Positions 1-10,698 of a stretch of 64,000 nucleotides of DNA are shown here, piece after piece. The notes beneath the pieces are model-generated. The model was given only the letters and a program-made list of their open reading frames with translations. It had not been told where the DNA came from and made no database searches. The DNA lies in the IMG/VR virus record IMGVR_UViG_3300030099_008032, positions 1 to 64,000 of that record; one strand, written 5' to 3'. The stretch's first letter is position 1. Every line of letters begins with the position of its first letter. The DNA comes from a virus. A program made the position numbers and the translations under genes.

Positions 1-2
1 CT

Positions 3-3000
3 TTGGGGTTCTTGGATAATTTTTATGGAATAAATATTCCATCTAATGGCTCCGGAGCAAATACGGAAACAAAAAGACCGACCTTGGTAGCGAATTCTTT
101 GCTTGACGCGAACGACATAGATAAAAACACAGAACGTTTTTACTCCAGTGGTTACTTCTATAATGATATGCCACTCGCCACCAGCATGAAAACAAGTGCA
201 TATGTCGAAGCTCAAAAGAATATTAACCCTCCCTTCATGGCCTTCGCACAGGATAGGCTAATTCATTCGTCGATAGAGGGTAATCCTCAAGAGATATTTA
301 AAAATTTATATGGAGACTTTGGAGAAAATGAGGAGCTTTTCGAAGAAGCAAAAGGCCTAATGGACGCCGGTATTCTTAGTAACAAATCATACATTGAGGA
401 GACCTACTTGGAAACAGTGTTTAATTTTACAGACCTTGGTTCTTTAATTTGTGGTCTTCGAAGTTCTTATAACATTGCAGAAACTTTTGATAGGTCAATA
501 TATAGCTTCGAGGCCTCCGAAGAGCTTAAAAGGACGTTTGAAGGTTCTCTAAAAAATGTTTTAACATCTCTTGGGTATGAGTATGAACAGAGTAATACAA
601 GCCACTTTGAAATAGATAATTTCAAGGACGAGAAACTAACACAATACGGTAGAACCTTTTTCAAAATAAAGTCAGAAGATGAGAATGAAATAGGTGACAT
701 CCGCATCGCGCGCCCCATGGGCATAGACCCTAATTCAAACATTAATCTAACACAAAGGGTTATTGTCAAGACCCCGTGGTCCACCTGCGAAAGTCCAGAA
801 AATTTTGTGTCCCGCGACGGGGACCTTGTCCAGACCGACCACAATGACAACGAACACAGATATACAATAGATTCAGTGCCGGAATATTGGAATGATTTCA
901 AAACAGGTGTTTGGTCGCAGACTGACATAAATCAAGATAATCGCACAGTGACATTCGGCCGCCGAAAAGATGCAGTAGGCATCGGCCGAGTCGAAGGAAA
1001 ATTTGCCCTATTGGAAAACCCGGGCGGTACCCGCCCGGAGCTTTCGAAAAGAGAGGCTTTTGTTACAAGTAGAAACGTGTTTGAAGTATCTAAAAATCTT
1101 TTTGAAAAGCCAACACTTTCTTTTGACAGAGATAGTGGAAAACACTCTCTCGAACTGAGCAGCAAGTCGAACAGACTAGCACCAAATTTATATAAAATAC
1201 CATTCAGGGTCCTTTTAACTCAGATTTTTAGAGAAGATGAGACTACGCCCTCAGAAGTTTATTGTAAAGTAGTGCCACCGTTGTATTTTGAGCCTGACCG
1301 CACAAATCAAGAATTGAGTAACATTCACAGCAAAGCTAGAAATAGCAATATAGGACAATTAAATAGAGCAGTGAAGAAGATAGCAGAGGAATATGTCCGC
1401 CTTGCAAGAAGTGTGTCGTCATCTTTAATAGAAGAGGGAATACAAGAAATACCAGAAGAACAGCTCGCAGCGCTTGAAGAAGCACTCAGACGTGACCCTC
1501 ACGGCGACCCTGAAGGTCTACACTTTCAAAATAATATAGTCCTACCAGTTGACACAATAAGAAGCAGCCCCGGACTCTCCCATTTTCCAGATTTTACTAC
1601 TGATTTTGGCAACGGCTCAGATGCTCGCGGTGATAGCTACAGGAGCCAAACAGACCAAAATCTTTTGACAAATAATGTTGATGATATTTTAAAACAAAAC
1701 AAGTCTCATTTAGACCCTGGAAACTCTCGATTTGGCGGAAATAATGGCTCAAAACCACAATTTTGTTCAATCGAAAGAATATACTCAGAAGTGTTTAAAA
1801 TAGAGACAGATTCAGAAAGTTTTAATTCAAGAATCGAGCTTGATGCTCTTTTCGCCAACCGCGGGGCCCTTGTCAAGCGGGAGAGCAGTGAAATAAAATC
1901 TTCTATAATGTCCGCGGCCGATGACAAACATAATGACAAGAGAAGTTATCTTGAATCTAAAAATTATTTCTATACCAACACAAGGTGGGACTCAACCGGT
2001 CCAAGAATAGAGCTTACATCAGACACCGCTTTTCATCGAATGATTTTTAGCATGCACAATGTTTTAAACGAGTACATGAATTTTCGAGCTGCCGGTAAGT
2101 CTAGCTTTTGGGGTCTTCTTACTGAATATAGAGAAAAATTTTATACAGCTATTCCCCGGGCCTTCGACCGCGAAGCAGGACCCGGCGGCGACGACGACCG
2201 CCTTAAAACAACCGGGACGCTACGACAACACAGAGACGCCATGGCCACCAGCGCGAGAAGAAACACTCCACATGCATTATTGTTTTCTAGGATTAGCACA
2301 AAATACTTGGAAGAATACTCTAAAAAATTTGTTTTGAATGAGATAGGGGACCTTAATAAACCTCACATTTTTGATGAAGATATTATAGACTTTCAAGGAA
2401 AAATACATGAGGCTTTCAGAAAGGACTCTGGAGGCGCCTGGGAACCGCCAGAACATATGTTTTTTCATAAGCTGAAATCTGTATCTTCTGTTCTTGCAGG
2501 TCCTGACCCGGCCGATGAAGAATATAAACATGGAGCACTAAATGCAAATTTGTTGTCTTTTGGGGACAACACGCTTAAAAATATCCCAGCCGGCGCTTTC
2601 GAAGGGATGAAAGTAAGAAGAGTCTTGGGAGGGCTAACCTCTCGCAAAAAAGTGGAGCTCCCCGTATTGCCTGGTATTTCTGGGGTGTCAATCGATGTAG
2701 ATATACCAAGTGGGAACACTCCGGAGGTGTTTTCCGTAAACGAACCCGGGGTAGTTATGCAGATTCCAAATATGCAAGATATTATAGAATTAAGGTCACA
2801 ATTTTACAGGCCTTATAAAATTGAAGACAACTTAAGGGACAATATATTGACAAACCAGTTTTGCTCTTTCAAAAATCTTCTCCCAAAGAACACAAGACAG
2901 GCAAGTAATGGGTACTATTTTGACGGCACTGGATACAATTTTGTAAACTACAATCAAATATCAGACTGTCACATTGATAGAAGGTATTCTTCTATGTACC

Positions 3001-6000
3001 ACTGTTCAGGGAAAATTTCTCTAGTTGACTTATCTGTATTTATAAAAGCTTCAATAAAAAATGTAATGATACGCAGTGTCACCCCCGAGCAAAGGGAAGA
3101 TGTGATAGACACCGTTTTCCGAGAAGATATTGACCCGTATGACTATTTTAAATTTGAGCCATTTTTTAGAAATGCTGAAAATATTAAAATAATTAAGCAG
3201 CTATATAACGGTGCTGGATTAGATACAAATGATAGAACCAGAATAAATAGGTTTGAATTTGATGATGAAATGTTTTCTATTAATAGATTTATGGAGTTTC
3301 AAGGTAGAACTCAAAGAGGAATATCTTCAACACTAACAAACGACCTAGTAGACAACCTAGAGAGCGTTATATCTTCAATGACTTATATGCTTGGAATGCA
3401 AATGTCTTACAAGACTTTTAACGAAATGAATTCTAGAAAAGGACAAACAAAAGTAAAGACTTTAGCGCAGTTAATGCTCCTTCAGAGGATTGTAAAGAAG
3501 TTGAAAAATGATAGATATGCACCAGCAAACACTTTGGCTATACTTTCAATGATAAGTGACCCAATTGCTTTTGATGACGCCATGAGTGAGTCGTTCAGTA
3601 GAAAAATTTCAAACACTTACAGAGAGTCAATAAAGGATTGGGCATTGGCATGCTTGCACTTCTTAATAATTCATATGGCCAGAACCAATTTCGGGTATGG
3701 AAGCCACCAAGCGCAATGGAAAGATGCATACGATTTTGTAGGTTATGCAGACTTCTCCACCAATTTCGAAAACGGTATGATACCTTATATAGTGTTTTTG
3801 CAATCGATTGGAGTTCTTGCTAATTCCAATGACGAACAGGGATACCGTTTTCACCACCATCGCAACGACACCGATGATGATGGATTTTTAATGAGGCTAA
3901 ATATTGCAGACCCCGATGACCCTGATGAAAAAGTTGCTGCATTTTGGACTCAAAGTAGAAAGCGTTCTCCCAAGATGGTTTCTTACATACTTGGAAATCA
4001 GTTTAGAGATTCTATTGTCCAAAACATAGACAGCCTTTCAACAGACAGCATGGAAAAAATAATTAATTTTGCAAATGTTTTCAGATACCAATATTTAATG
4101 TTTTCGATTAATACGCAAACGGAGGGTCACTGGGTGCACGCGAACGACCGCGGCAAGCAAAGCTCCGTCCAAGCTATGCCAGTGTTACCACCTGGAAATT
4201 ACGGTTCTTTGAGTAGAGGCGTGTTTCCAAATAACAACTCTTTAATACTTCAAGTGCTGAGAGAACATATCATACGCACAGATGTTTATCGGAGAAATCA
4301 GAAAGTGCCATATGTTGGAACAGAAGAAGACATAGCAATAGAAAATTCAGCATTCTACGAGCAAGCATTTAACAAATATATGGATGGATTTCTTTCGGTC
4401 TCCGATGATGAGCGTTTGAATGAAATTGCGGGCGATGCTGTCTCAAGAATTGAAAGGAAAAAAAGAAGACACTCTCGTAATTATCTCACTTCCGGTCAAC
4501 TTGAGACAATTAAATTAGGTCAAATTGAAAATTTTGTGTCTAATTTAGATTTAAACTTGTTTTTTAATTTATTTTTAAGCTCAACTTCAAATGAAAACTA
4601 TAATTCAAAAATTGAAAAAGGTCGAATAATAGACAGTCAAAATAATAATATAAAACCAGGCCCGCAGTATTCAAATGCAGCTCAATCTTTTGCTTCTATT
4701 TTTGGCTTCGCTGCAGACTCGAATTCGCCAATGGTCGAAATTCAAGCAGAGTCAGCTGATTTTCTTGATAATAGTCCACTTTTGCAAAAGTATATGATTG
4801 AGAAATACAACATGGGATACTTAGCGGACTCAGATAATATTCATGCCCGTAATATAACTCCATCTGAGGTTTACCAAGATATAGTTAAAAAGTGCTTGTT
4901 TGGTTCAAAGTCAGCATTGGGACACCTGACAGAAAAAGCACTAGACTCAGCAGCTTTCGCATCTGGACAACCGTCGTATTTAGACCAGATGGCACTTGGT
5001 GTGGTGGAGATAGATAGAAGATATCGACAAAGCTTCCGGGCGTTTTCAGGGATAAGCCAAGATGTTCTAGACGCTAGCATGCTTGATGAGGCATTTATTG
5101 ACGGTGTTCTCGTAAAGGGTTTGATAAAGAGTTCAACAATAAAACAGGGATGTCGACTAATAGCTAATGTTTTCGAGGGCAGATGGGATGGAGACCCAGA
5201 CTCCATCAGTGATGGAATCCAGCTTAACCTTACAGATAACGAAGGCAAAAACGTCCTAAGAGGTTACAAAACAATACAAAATATATCAGAAGAGTATAGA
5301 ACTTTCTATATGATAAATAAAAAATCAGGAAACAACACATTTTCAGTGCCTATGTCAAAATACGAATATGTGACCAGTCCTGAAGGCGAAGCTTACTTTG
5401 ATGAGTGCTATGATTTGCCAGAATATCTTGAATTATATGAAGAACGGCGCCCACAACTTGTAGAGCACCTACTAGAAGACGCCAGCACTAAGCTTGTTTT
5501 TAATTATGCATTGCCAGTTAAAAGATATCAGTCTGTTGCTACAATATTTGGTACCGACGCGTTGGCTTCTTATAGTGATATGCCATCAGTTATGGAATCT
5601 CCAAAGGCTACTTTGTCGTCAATAATAAACATAGCATCGATGAATAGAAAACAAAGAAATGAATTATTCAAAGATGTAAGCAAATCAGAATATTTTAAAA
5701 CAATGTTAGATGACGCGAACACAAACCCGGACGGTATGAGCTGCTTCAGCAACCCTTTTGATGAAAATCTATTTAGTGATTGGTGGGATATGTTTAAGGA
5801 GTTAATCGTACTGTTCCCGGCGATATTGTTTAGGGGGATTGCAAACGCTATCGACCCGGCGTACAAAGAAATGAAAGTGCACTGGTCGGCATGCCAAATA
5901 AAAGAATTAACTTTCGATGGGATGCGTCCGTGGGACAGTACTGCAGATATGAATTATGAAGATATGTCCGCTGGACTGTGGCTACCAGGGGATTTGTCAG

Positions 6001-6464
6001 AGCAAGAAAGAAACAGCGGCCACGGTAGAGGCCTTTACTCTCCTATAATCCCACAAGCTGGTATTGATATCGTTGACAGTTTTGGAACAATAATAGACTC
6101 TGGTTTTACAGACGGCTATGACAAACTTGGCAACACTTTAGCAAAAACTGTTGGATATGCCTATAAAGGCCCGATATCTTTAGTTGACGGATTGTTCGAA
6201 TTTAACATTCCATGTGCCGGGATTGGCCCAGATGGCTCTTGGGGAGATAAGAGTTTTAATACAGGTCGCTATGGCCACCCTGTATCGCCTTTTACCATCT
6301 TAGCGCTCTCAACACGACAGCTACCAGGAGACAAGAGAATAAGAAGAAATTCAGGCGCCTGCAGTGATGTGATACCGATACCGGCATTCCCACCACCAGA
6401 AGAGGCATGCCCAGTGGAGGATGTACCTCCACCGTTTGGCAGATTTAACGATTCCGAAGACTAA
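3..6464 (+). CDS. Very large virion/baseplate-region protein, 5' truncated
   Basis: The reading frame is open from the window's first bases to a TAA at 6462-6464 (2153 codons). The first possible start is a TTG at base 3 with no visible ribosome site, so the gene most likely begins upstream and this is its C-terminal part. I do not recognise a family. The sequence is mixed alpha/beta with no signal peptide or membrane segment. It ends in a proline-rich acidic tail, with PPP runs in the last 30 residues. It lies directly before gp25 and gp6 homologues, separated by a gap holding a candidate late promoter. That context suggests a baseplate or tail-periphery structural component. It could also be a large tail-fibre or hub protein. 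The structural role is inferred from position only. Confidence 0.6.
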   Translation: MGFLDNFYGINIPSNGSGANTETKRPTLVANSLLDANDIDKNTERFYSSGYFYNDMPLATSMKTSAYVEAQKNINPPFMAFAQDRLIHSSIEGNPQEIFKNLYGDFGENEELFEEAKGLMDAGILSNKSYIEETYLETVFNFTDLGSLICGLRSSYNIAETFDRSIYSFEASEELKRTFEGSLKNVLTSLGYEYEQSNTSHFEIDNFKDEKLTQYGRTFFKIKSEDENEIGDIRIARPMGIDPNSNINLTQRVIVKTPWSTCESPENFVSRDGDLVQTDHNDNEHRYTIDSVPEYWNDFKTGVWSQTDINQDNRTVTFGRRKDAVGIGRVEGKFALLENPGGTRPELSKREAFVTSRNVFEVSKNLFEKPTLSFDRDSGKHSLELSSKSNRLAPNLYKIPFRVLLTQIFREDETTPSEVYCKVVPPLYFEPDRTNQELSNIHSKARNSNIGQLNRAVKKIAEEYVRLARSVSSSLIEEGIQEIPEEQLAALEEALRRDPHGDPEGLHFQNNIVLPVDTIRSSPGLSHFPDFTTDFGNGSDARGDSYRSQTDQNLLTNNVDDILKQNKSHLDPGNSRFGGNNGSKPQFCSIERIYSEVFKIETDSESFNSRIELDALFANRGALVKRESSEIKSSIMSAADDKHNDKRSYLESKNYFYTNTRWDSTGPRIELTSDTAFHRMIFSMHNVLNEYMNFRAAGKSSFWGLLTEYREKFYTAIPRAFDREAGPGGDDDRLKTTGTLRQHRDAMATSARRNTPHALLFSRISTKYLEEYSKKFVLNEIGDLNKPHIFDEDIIDFQGKIHEAFRKDSGGAWEPPEHMFFHKLKSVSSVLAGPDPADEEYKHGALNANLLSFGDNTLKNIPAGAFEGMKVRRVLGGLTSRKKVELPVLPGISGVSIDVDIPSGNTPEVFSVNEPGVVMQIPNMQDIIELRSQFYRPYKIEDNLRDNILTNQFCSFKNLLPKNTRQASNGYYFDGTGYNFVNYNQISDCHIDRRYSSMYHCSGKISLVDLSVFIKASIKNVMIRSVTPEQREDVIDTVFREDIDPYDYFKFEPFFRNAENIKIIKQLYNGAGLDTNDRTRINRFEFDDEMFSINRFMEFQGRTQRGISSTLTNDLVDNLESVISSMTYMLGMQMSYKTFNEMNSRKGQTKVKTLAQLMLLQRIVKKLKNDRYAPANTLAILSMISDPIAFDDAMSESFSRKISNTYRESIKDWALACLHFLIIHMARTNFGYGSHQAQWKDAYDFVGYADFSTNFENGMIPYIVFLQSIGVLANSNDEQGYRFHHHRNDTDDDGFLMRLNIADPDDPDEKVAAFWTQSRKRSPKMVSYILGNQFRDSIVQNIDSLSTDSMEKIINFANVFRYQYLMFSINTQTEGHWVHANDRGKQSSVQAMPVLPPGNYGSLSRGVFPNNNSLILQVLREHIIRTDVYRRNQKVPYVGTEEDIAIENSAFYEQAFNKYMDGFLSVSDDERLNEIAGDAVSRIERKKRRHSRNYLTSGQLETIKLGQIENFVSNLDLNLFFNLFLSSTSNENYNSKIEKGRIIDSQNNNIKPGPQYSNAAQSFASIFGFAADSNSPMVEIQAESADFLDNSPLLQKYMIEKYNMGYLADSDNIHARNITPSEVYQDIVKKCLFGSKSALGHLTEKALDSAAFASGQPSYLDQMALGVVEIDRRYRQSFRAFSGISQDVLDASMLDEAFIDGVLVKGLIKSSTIKQGCRLIANVFEGRWDGDPDSISDGIQLNLTDNEGKNVLRGYKTIQNISEEYRTFYMINKKSGNNTFSVPMSKYEYVTSPEGEAYFDECYDLPEYLELYEERRPQLVEHLLEDASTKLVFNYALPVKRYQSVATIFGTDALASYSDMPSVMESPKATLSSIINIASMNRKQRNELFKDVSKSEYFKTMLDDANTNPDGMSCFSNPFDENLFSDWWDMFKELIVLFPAILFRGIANAIDPAYKEMKVHWSACQIKELTFDGMRPWDSTADMNYEDMSAGLWLPGDLSEQERNSGHGRGLYSPIIPQAGIDIVDSFGTIIDSGFTDGYDKLGNTLAKTVGYAYKGPISLVDGLFEFNIPCAGIGPDGSWGDKSFNTGRYGHPVSPFTILALSTRQLPGDKRIRRNSGACSDVIPIPAFPPPEEACPVEDVPPPFGRFNDSED

Positions 6465-6476
6465 AATCTTTAGGAC

Positions 6477-6490
6477 ACTATTTACTAAAG
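6477..6490 (+). promoter_or_regulatory. Candidate late promoter (copy 1 of motif)
   Basis: The 14-mer ACTATTTACTAAAG lies in the gap between the 2153-residue gene and the gp25 homologue, 24 bases before its ATG at 6514. An identical 14-mer lies before the tail sheath gene at 61738. Five further variants occupy other cluster boundaries. The repeated position suggests a phage late promoter; the assignment is inference. Confidence 0.5.
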
Positions 6491-6513
6491 AAACTTAAGA
6501 GGTACTAATAAGT

Positions 6514-7014
6514 ATGACTGATTATGTCGGACCAGTTGGGCAAAGAATCGCACAACCAAATTGGCCCTTGTCTTTCGACGAGAACACGGGCCCTTACGCG
6601 CCAATCACAAATATAATTAAGTCAATAAGACAAGATTTTATAAACTTGTTAAGAACAAACCCAGGAGAATGGCCGAATGTTCCAGACCTGGGCGTCGGTC
6701 TAGAGAGACTTTTGTTCGAAAACTCACAACAGATAGACGTGGGAGACTTAAAGCAAAAAATACAAACTCAACTAAACAAGTATTTATCGTCTTTAAGAAT
6801 AATTGATATCTCTTACGAGAGAATCCCGGATAACATAGATTTAAATTATGCTAAATTTACAGTGTTTTATTATATTGAAGACTTGGGCGAGGACCAGACC
6901 TTAGTTGAATACGTTACAGACGCAGGCGGAAACTTTATTTTAGGTCGACAATCGGAACAATATGCAAGGCTGGCAACCTTTGCTCACGACCGCGGCCTGA
7001 GAGAGCAGCCATAG
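6514..7014 (+). CDS. 25: Baseplate wedge protein, gp25/GPW family
   Basis: At 166 residues this matches the usual size of T4 gp25-like (GPW/gp25, lysozyme-like fold) baseplate wedge proteins. Diagnostic segments are visible: 'GPYAPITNIIKSIRQDFINLL' early in the protein, a 'RTNPGEWPNVPDLGVGL' block near residue 50, and a short C-terminal beta region. In T4, gp25 joins gp6 and gp53 to form the wedge core that contacts the inner baseplate and triggers sheath contraction. Here it is followed 16 bases later by the gp6/baseplate-J homologue, the expected partner. The ATG follows a GAGG-type ribosome site (aagagg). A candidate late promoter lies just upstream. The family call is firm; the T4 role is extrapolated. 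Confidence 0.9.
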   Translation: MTDYVGPVGQRIAQPNWPLSFDENTGPYAPITNIIKSIRQDFINLLRTNPGEWPNVPDLGVGLERLLFENSQQIDVGDLKQKIQTQLNKYLSSLRIIDISYERIPDNIDLNYAKFTVFYYIEDLGEDQTLVEYVTDAGGNFILGRQSEQYARLATFAHDRGLREQP

Positions 7015-7030
7015 TTACAGGAAACTATAA

Positions 7031-8851
7031 ATGAAAGATACAAAAGTAAGCAACAAAATAAAAGAAATAGATTATACAAAAACTAGTTTTTCCGAAATAA
7101 AAAATGAACTTGTTGGGTACATGAAGAGGCACTATCCCGATTCTTACAGGGACTTCAATAGAAGCTCCTTTGGTTCCTTGATGCTTGACCTTGTTTCGTA
7201 TGTAGGTGACCAGCTGCACTATTATTCCGACCACAATGCTAATGAGGCAATACCAGCATTTACCAAAGACCCCGCCACCCTTATAAGCCATATCAACTCT
7301 TTAGGAGGGGACCCACTAATAAATCCAGTTGCTGTTGGGTTTGTGGAGGTGCAAGTCTTGCGGCCTGCCATGGCCATCGGCCCCAGGGTAGATTCTAAGT
7401 ATGAAGTAGAGCTTCGTGCGGGCTCTAAGTATATGTCAAATGGTGGAACAGTTTACACACAAATAAAAGATATAACTTTAAGTGAGGCGAACTCAACCGT
7501 CATGGGTTATAATACGATTTTAGATGGTCGCAAAATAGAATTTTTTATTTTAAAAGCAAAAGTGCCTGTAATCTCGGGAGAAGAAAGAACCTACACTGTC
7601 GATGTCGGAAACTTTCAAAGATTCTTAAAAATAGATGTACCTGATGATACTTTAACAGAAATTTTAAAAATAGAGGATAGCAACGGAAATGAATACTTTC
7701 AAGTTGACCACCTAACACAAGATGTTATATATAAGCCGATACAAGACCCAATAAAAAGAGATTCCAATGTTTCTTCTATTTTGAAACCAACCCCGGTACC
7801 GAGAAGGTTTGTTGTGGAAAAATCACCATCAATAACAACGGTTGTATTCGGCCATGGCTCAGAAGAGGACCTAAACACAGCATCGGCTCTCGACCCAAGC
7901 AAGGTCGCGCTGCAGCTTTCTGCAAAAAGTTACATATCCTCACAGAAAATTGACCCAAATAGATTACTCACAAATAATAAGTTGGGAGTTTCACCACAAA
8001 ATACCACCTTAACGATTACCTACAGAAGCAATACTTTGTTGAACACGAACGCAGCAGTAGGAACCATAACACAAGTTTTGGAGCCCATTTTATTTTTTAA
8101 GAATGAAGAAGATTTAAATGAAGAAATTGTCAATTTTATAAGAGACAACGTACAGGTATTCAACGAAGAACCAATTAATGGAAACATCAGTATACCAACC
8201 ACAGAAGAGTTAAAGAGAAGGTATCTAGGGGTATACGGAGCCCAAAATCGCGCGGTTACCAAGCAGGACTATGTTTCTGCCGTATATTCAATGCCGCCTA
8301 TTTTTGGCTCTGTCAAGCGCGCCGCTGTTATCAGGGACACTAACGATTTAAAGAGAAATATAAATCTCTATTTAATATCGGAATCTGCAGCTGGAAAACT
8401 TGAAGCTCCGTCGGAACTGTTAAGAGAGAACACAAAAACATGGGTCGACTCAATAAGAATGATATCGGACAGCGTAGACATTTTTTCAGCAAAGATAATA
8501 AACTTCTCTATAGAATTCAATGTAAATTTGAAGACAAATGTGAATCAACAAACAACGCTGACGTTGATAAAAAACAAAATATTTGAAGAAATGTCAACTA
8601 TTTTACCCGAAATAGGAGAACCGTTTTATATATCAAGTGTTATGAATATAATACAGAATATTCCAGAAGTTAGGAGCGTCCCTATAAGGGGCGGGGTAAA
8701 AATAAGAGCTCTATCTGGAGTGAATCATACAGATTTTAGATTTGATGTGAAAAGCAACACATCGCCTGACGAAAGCTTTATATATATACCAGAGGATGCT
8801 ATTTGGGAGATTAAATTCATTGATGATATTAAAGGGACGGTTTCACAATAA
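7031..8851 (+). CDS. 6: Baseplate wedge protein, gp6/baseplate J-like
   Basis: This 606-residue protein resembles T4-like gp6 (baseplate J family). The N-terminus carries the typical 'DYT..SF.eik.eL..Ymk..yPdsyrDFn..SfG.lmlDlvsYvGDqLhyYsDh' pattern, residues about 14-68. The C-terminal half carries the J-like segments around 'TTEELKRRYLGVYGAQNRAVTKQDYV' (near residue 385) and a terminal beta domain. gp6 forms the iris-like dimer ring at the baseplate core and binds gp25, encoded immediately upstream. Its stop overlaps the next start as TAATG, indicating translational coupling. Length is close to T4 gp6 (about 660 residues). Confidence 0.87.
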   Translation: MKDTKVSNKIKEIDYTKTSFSEIKNELVGYMKRHYPDSYRDFNRSSFGSLMLDLVSYVGDQLHYYSDHNANEAIPAFTKDPATLISHINSLGGDPLINPVAVGFVEVQVLRPAMAIGPRVDSKYEVELRAGSKYMSNGGTVYTQIKDITLSEANSTVMGYNTILDGRKIEFFILKAKVPVISGEERTYTVDVGNFQRFLKIDVPDDTLTEILKIEDSNGNEYFQVDHLTQDVIYKPIQDPIKRDSNVSSILKPTPVPRRFVVEKSPSITTVVFGHGSEEDLNTASALDPSKVALQLSAKSYISSQKIDPNRLLTNNKLGVSPQNTTLTITYRSNTLLNTNAAVGTITQVLEPILFFKNEEDLNEEIVNFIRDNVQVFNEEPINGNISIPTTEELKRRYLGVYGAQNRAVTKQDYVSAVYSMPPIFGSVKRAAVIRDTNDLKRNINLYLISESAAGKLEAPSELLRENTKTWVDSIRMISDSVDIFSAKIINFSIEFNVNLKTNVNQQTTLTLIKNKIFEEMSTILPEIGEPFYISSVMNIIQNIPEVRSVPIRGGVKIRALSGVNHTDFRFDVKSNTSPDESFIYIPEDAIWEIKFIDDIKGTVSQ

Positions 8852-10698
8852 TGAGCATAAAAAGATATAACTCCAATAAAGATAATACGATAGCTAATGC
8901 CTTGAGAGAAAATTTGTCTGCGCGCTCGAAACAGGCTAATATGGGAGCCAGTGATATATTAGAGTTATTCTCTATATTTGGACAAGCAAGTAGCAGTTCT
9001 TTGGAAAAAGCAAGAATTATCTTAGAGTTTCCAGTTAGTGATATAAATTTGGATAGGCAGTCCGGTATTATACCCGACTCTGGCTCTATTGATTACGTTC
9101 TAAAAATGTGCAACACCCCACATGGTCAAACCACACCAGAAAACTTTACAGTAGTTGTACACCCAGTTGTTCAGCCCTGGAGCGAGGGCGACGGCCTTGA
9201 TATGGAAAGCTATTTAGATTTAGAAGCAAGCAACTGGGCCTCTGCTTCCGAAGGCGTGGCCTGGCATTCTGCCGGCTCAGACTTTGTGACCAGCTCTTAT
9301 GTTAGACAGGTTGACGTCCCATTGGTATATACTCAAGACTTAAAGAAGGGGACAGAAAATATTTCAATAAAAATAACACCCTGGGTTGAAGAGTGGCTTA
9401 AGCATGAAAATGGTGCATCGCTACCGGGTTCGGGTAGCATCTCCCTTTCGCAAAAGCCAGAAAAAGATGATGTCATTAAAATCTATTCTCACGAGGGACA
9501 AGAAGGCATCTTCAAATTTATTACCGGGTCTTCGCACATAGTTGGAAACATTGCATACATAAATACGGGAAGCAGTGCCGCAGAGGCCATAAGTGACCTT
9601 GAGGGCCATATAGACATATTATTTAATAATAAAATAATATCTAACTTAAACGACCCTGCAGACCAACATCTTGCACTAACCCAATCACAAGCAGGATTCC
9701 ATGGAAATACGCTGATTAGTTCTAGTATTCCGTCTTCTAGGTCAACTATAGTTAATTTTTCTGGGGGTGTTGGGTTGCCAAATTACGGGGTCGTACTAAA
9801 ACTTAGAGACGATTTTGAAGACGGCTCTAAAAAAAGGTCTTATTATACTAAGAAGTTTTATTCAAAAAGTTCCCATGAGTTTTTTTTAAAACCAAAAATT
9901 GAAGCTCAATGGGATTCCTCAAGAAAAGACGACAGAAATTATGTGATAAAGTCTAGCAGTCTTGCACCCTCATCAGAAAACCTTAATAATGTTTTTCACT
10001 ATAACCGCTTTGGCGCAAGTATGGTGGACATTCCGAATACAGGCTCTAACTTAATCGTTAGATTTCTGACATCATCTTCCGGAGGAGATAGCGTGGGAGT
10101 AGTTACTTCAACCGGGGTAGAGCAAAACCACATAACAGCCAGCCGCGATAGCCTAGGCACCTACAAAGCTATTTTTGCATACTCAGGTTCAGAATCGCAA
10201 CTATATGATGTTTGGTATAGGTCTGTTAATGCACCAGGTCAAAACATAGTTGAGACTGGGCTTTTTACCGGTTCAGGATTCAGTGTTTATGAGGACAAAC
10301 TAGACAACTACCATGTCGTACCATCTTACGTTGTTAATGTAACTAACTTGAAGAAATCTTATCTTCAAGAAGAAAAAACAACACTAAGAGTATACACTAG
10401 GGATAAAAACTGGCAGCCAAACATATACACAAAAGCAAACAACGAAGCGCCAGTAAATAATATTAAAAATCTCTTCTACAAAGTAGTAAGATTGTCAGAT
10501 AGGTACGAGGTGATACCTTACTCTACAGGAAGTAATAGGCAGTACTCTTTGACTTCATATGACAGTCAGGGTTCTTATTTCGATTTAGATATGAAGCTTT
10601 TAGAGAAAAACGATGCTTATGAAATATCTTTTCTTTTCAAAGACGGGCCTAATTACCTGGAGTTGCCTGAGAAGTTTAAATTTAGAGTGGACCCATGA
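8851..10698 (+). CDS. Baseplate-associated structural protein with DNRLRE-like beta domain
   Basis: A 615-residue protein starting at the TAATG overlap with gp6. Residues about 45-190 show features of DNRLRE-type beta domains: 'ARIILEFPVSDI', a 'QPWSEGDG' stretch, 'ASNWASASEGVAWHSAGSDF', then 'ISIKITPWVEEWL'. These domains are usually extracellular adhesin or carbohydrate-binding modules, so a surface-exposed baseplate or fibre-attachment role is plausible. The remainder is beta-rich and ends in a short Ig-like stretch. Its gene ends with ATGA overlapping the start of the giant downstream protein, so the two are likely made together. Family membership is a pattern-based judgement and should be treated as tentative. 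Confidence 0.55.
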   Translation: MSIKRYNSNKDNTIANALRENLSARSKQANMGASDILELFSIFGQASSSSLEKARIILEFPVSDINLDRQSGIIPDSGSIDYVLKMCNTPHGQTTPENFTVVVHPVVQPWSEGDGLDMESYLDLEASNWASASEGVAWHSAGSDFVTSSYVRQVDVPLVYTQDLKKGTENISIKITPWVEEWLKHENGASLPGSGSISLSQKPEKDDVIKIYSHEGQEGIFKFITGSSHIVGNIAYINTGSSAAEAISDLEGHIDILFNNKIISNLNDPADQHLALTQSQAGFHGNTLISSSIPSSRSTIVNFSGGVGLPNYGVVLKLRDDFEDGSKKRSYYTKKFYSKSSHEFFLKPKIEAQWDSSRKDDRNYVIKSSSLAPSSENLNNVFHYNRFGASMVDIPNTGSNLIVRFLTSSSGGDSVGVVTSTGVEQNHITASRDSLGTYKAIFAYSGSESQLYDVWYRSVNAPGQNIVETGLFTGSGFSVYEDKLDNYHVVPSYVVNVTNLKKSYLQEEKTTLRVYTRDKNWQPNIYTKANNEAPVNNIKNLFYKVVRLSDRYEVIPYSTGSNRQYSLTSYDSQGSYFDLDMKLLEKNDAYEISFLFKDGPNYLELPEKFKFRVDP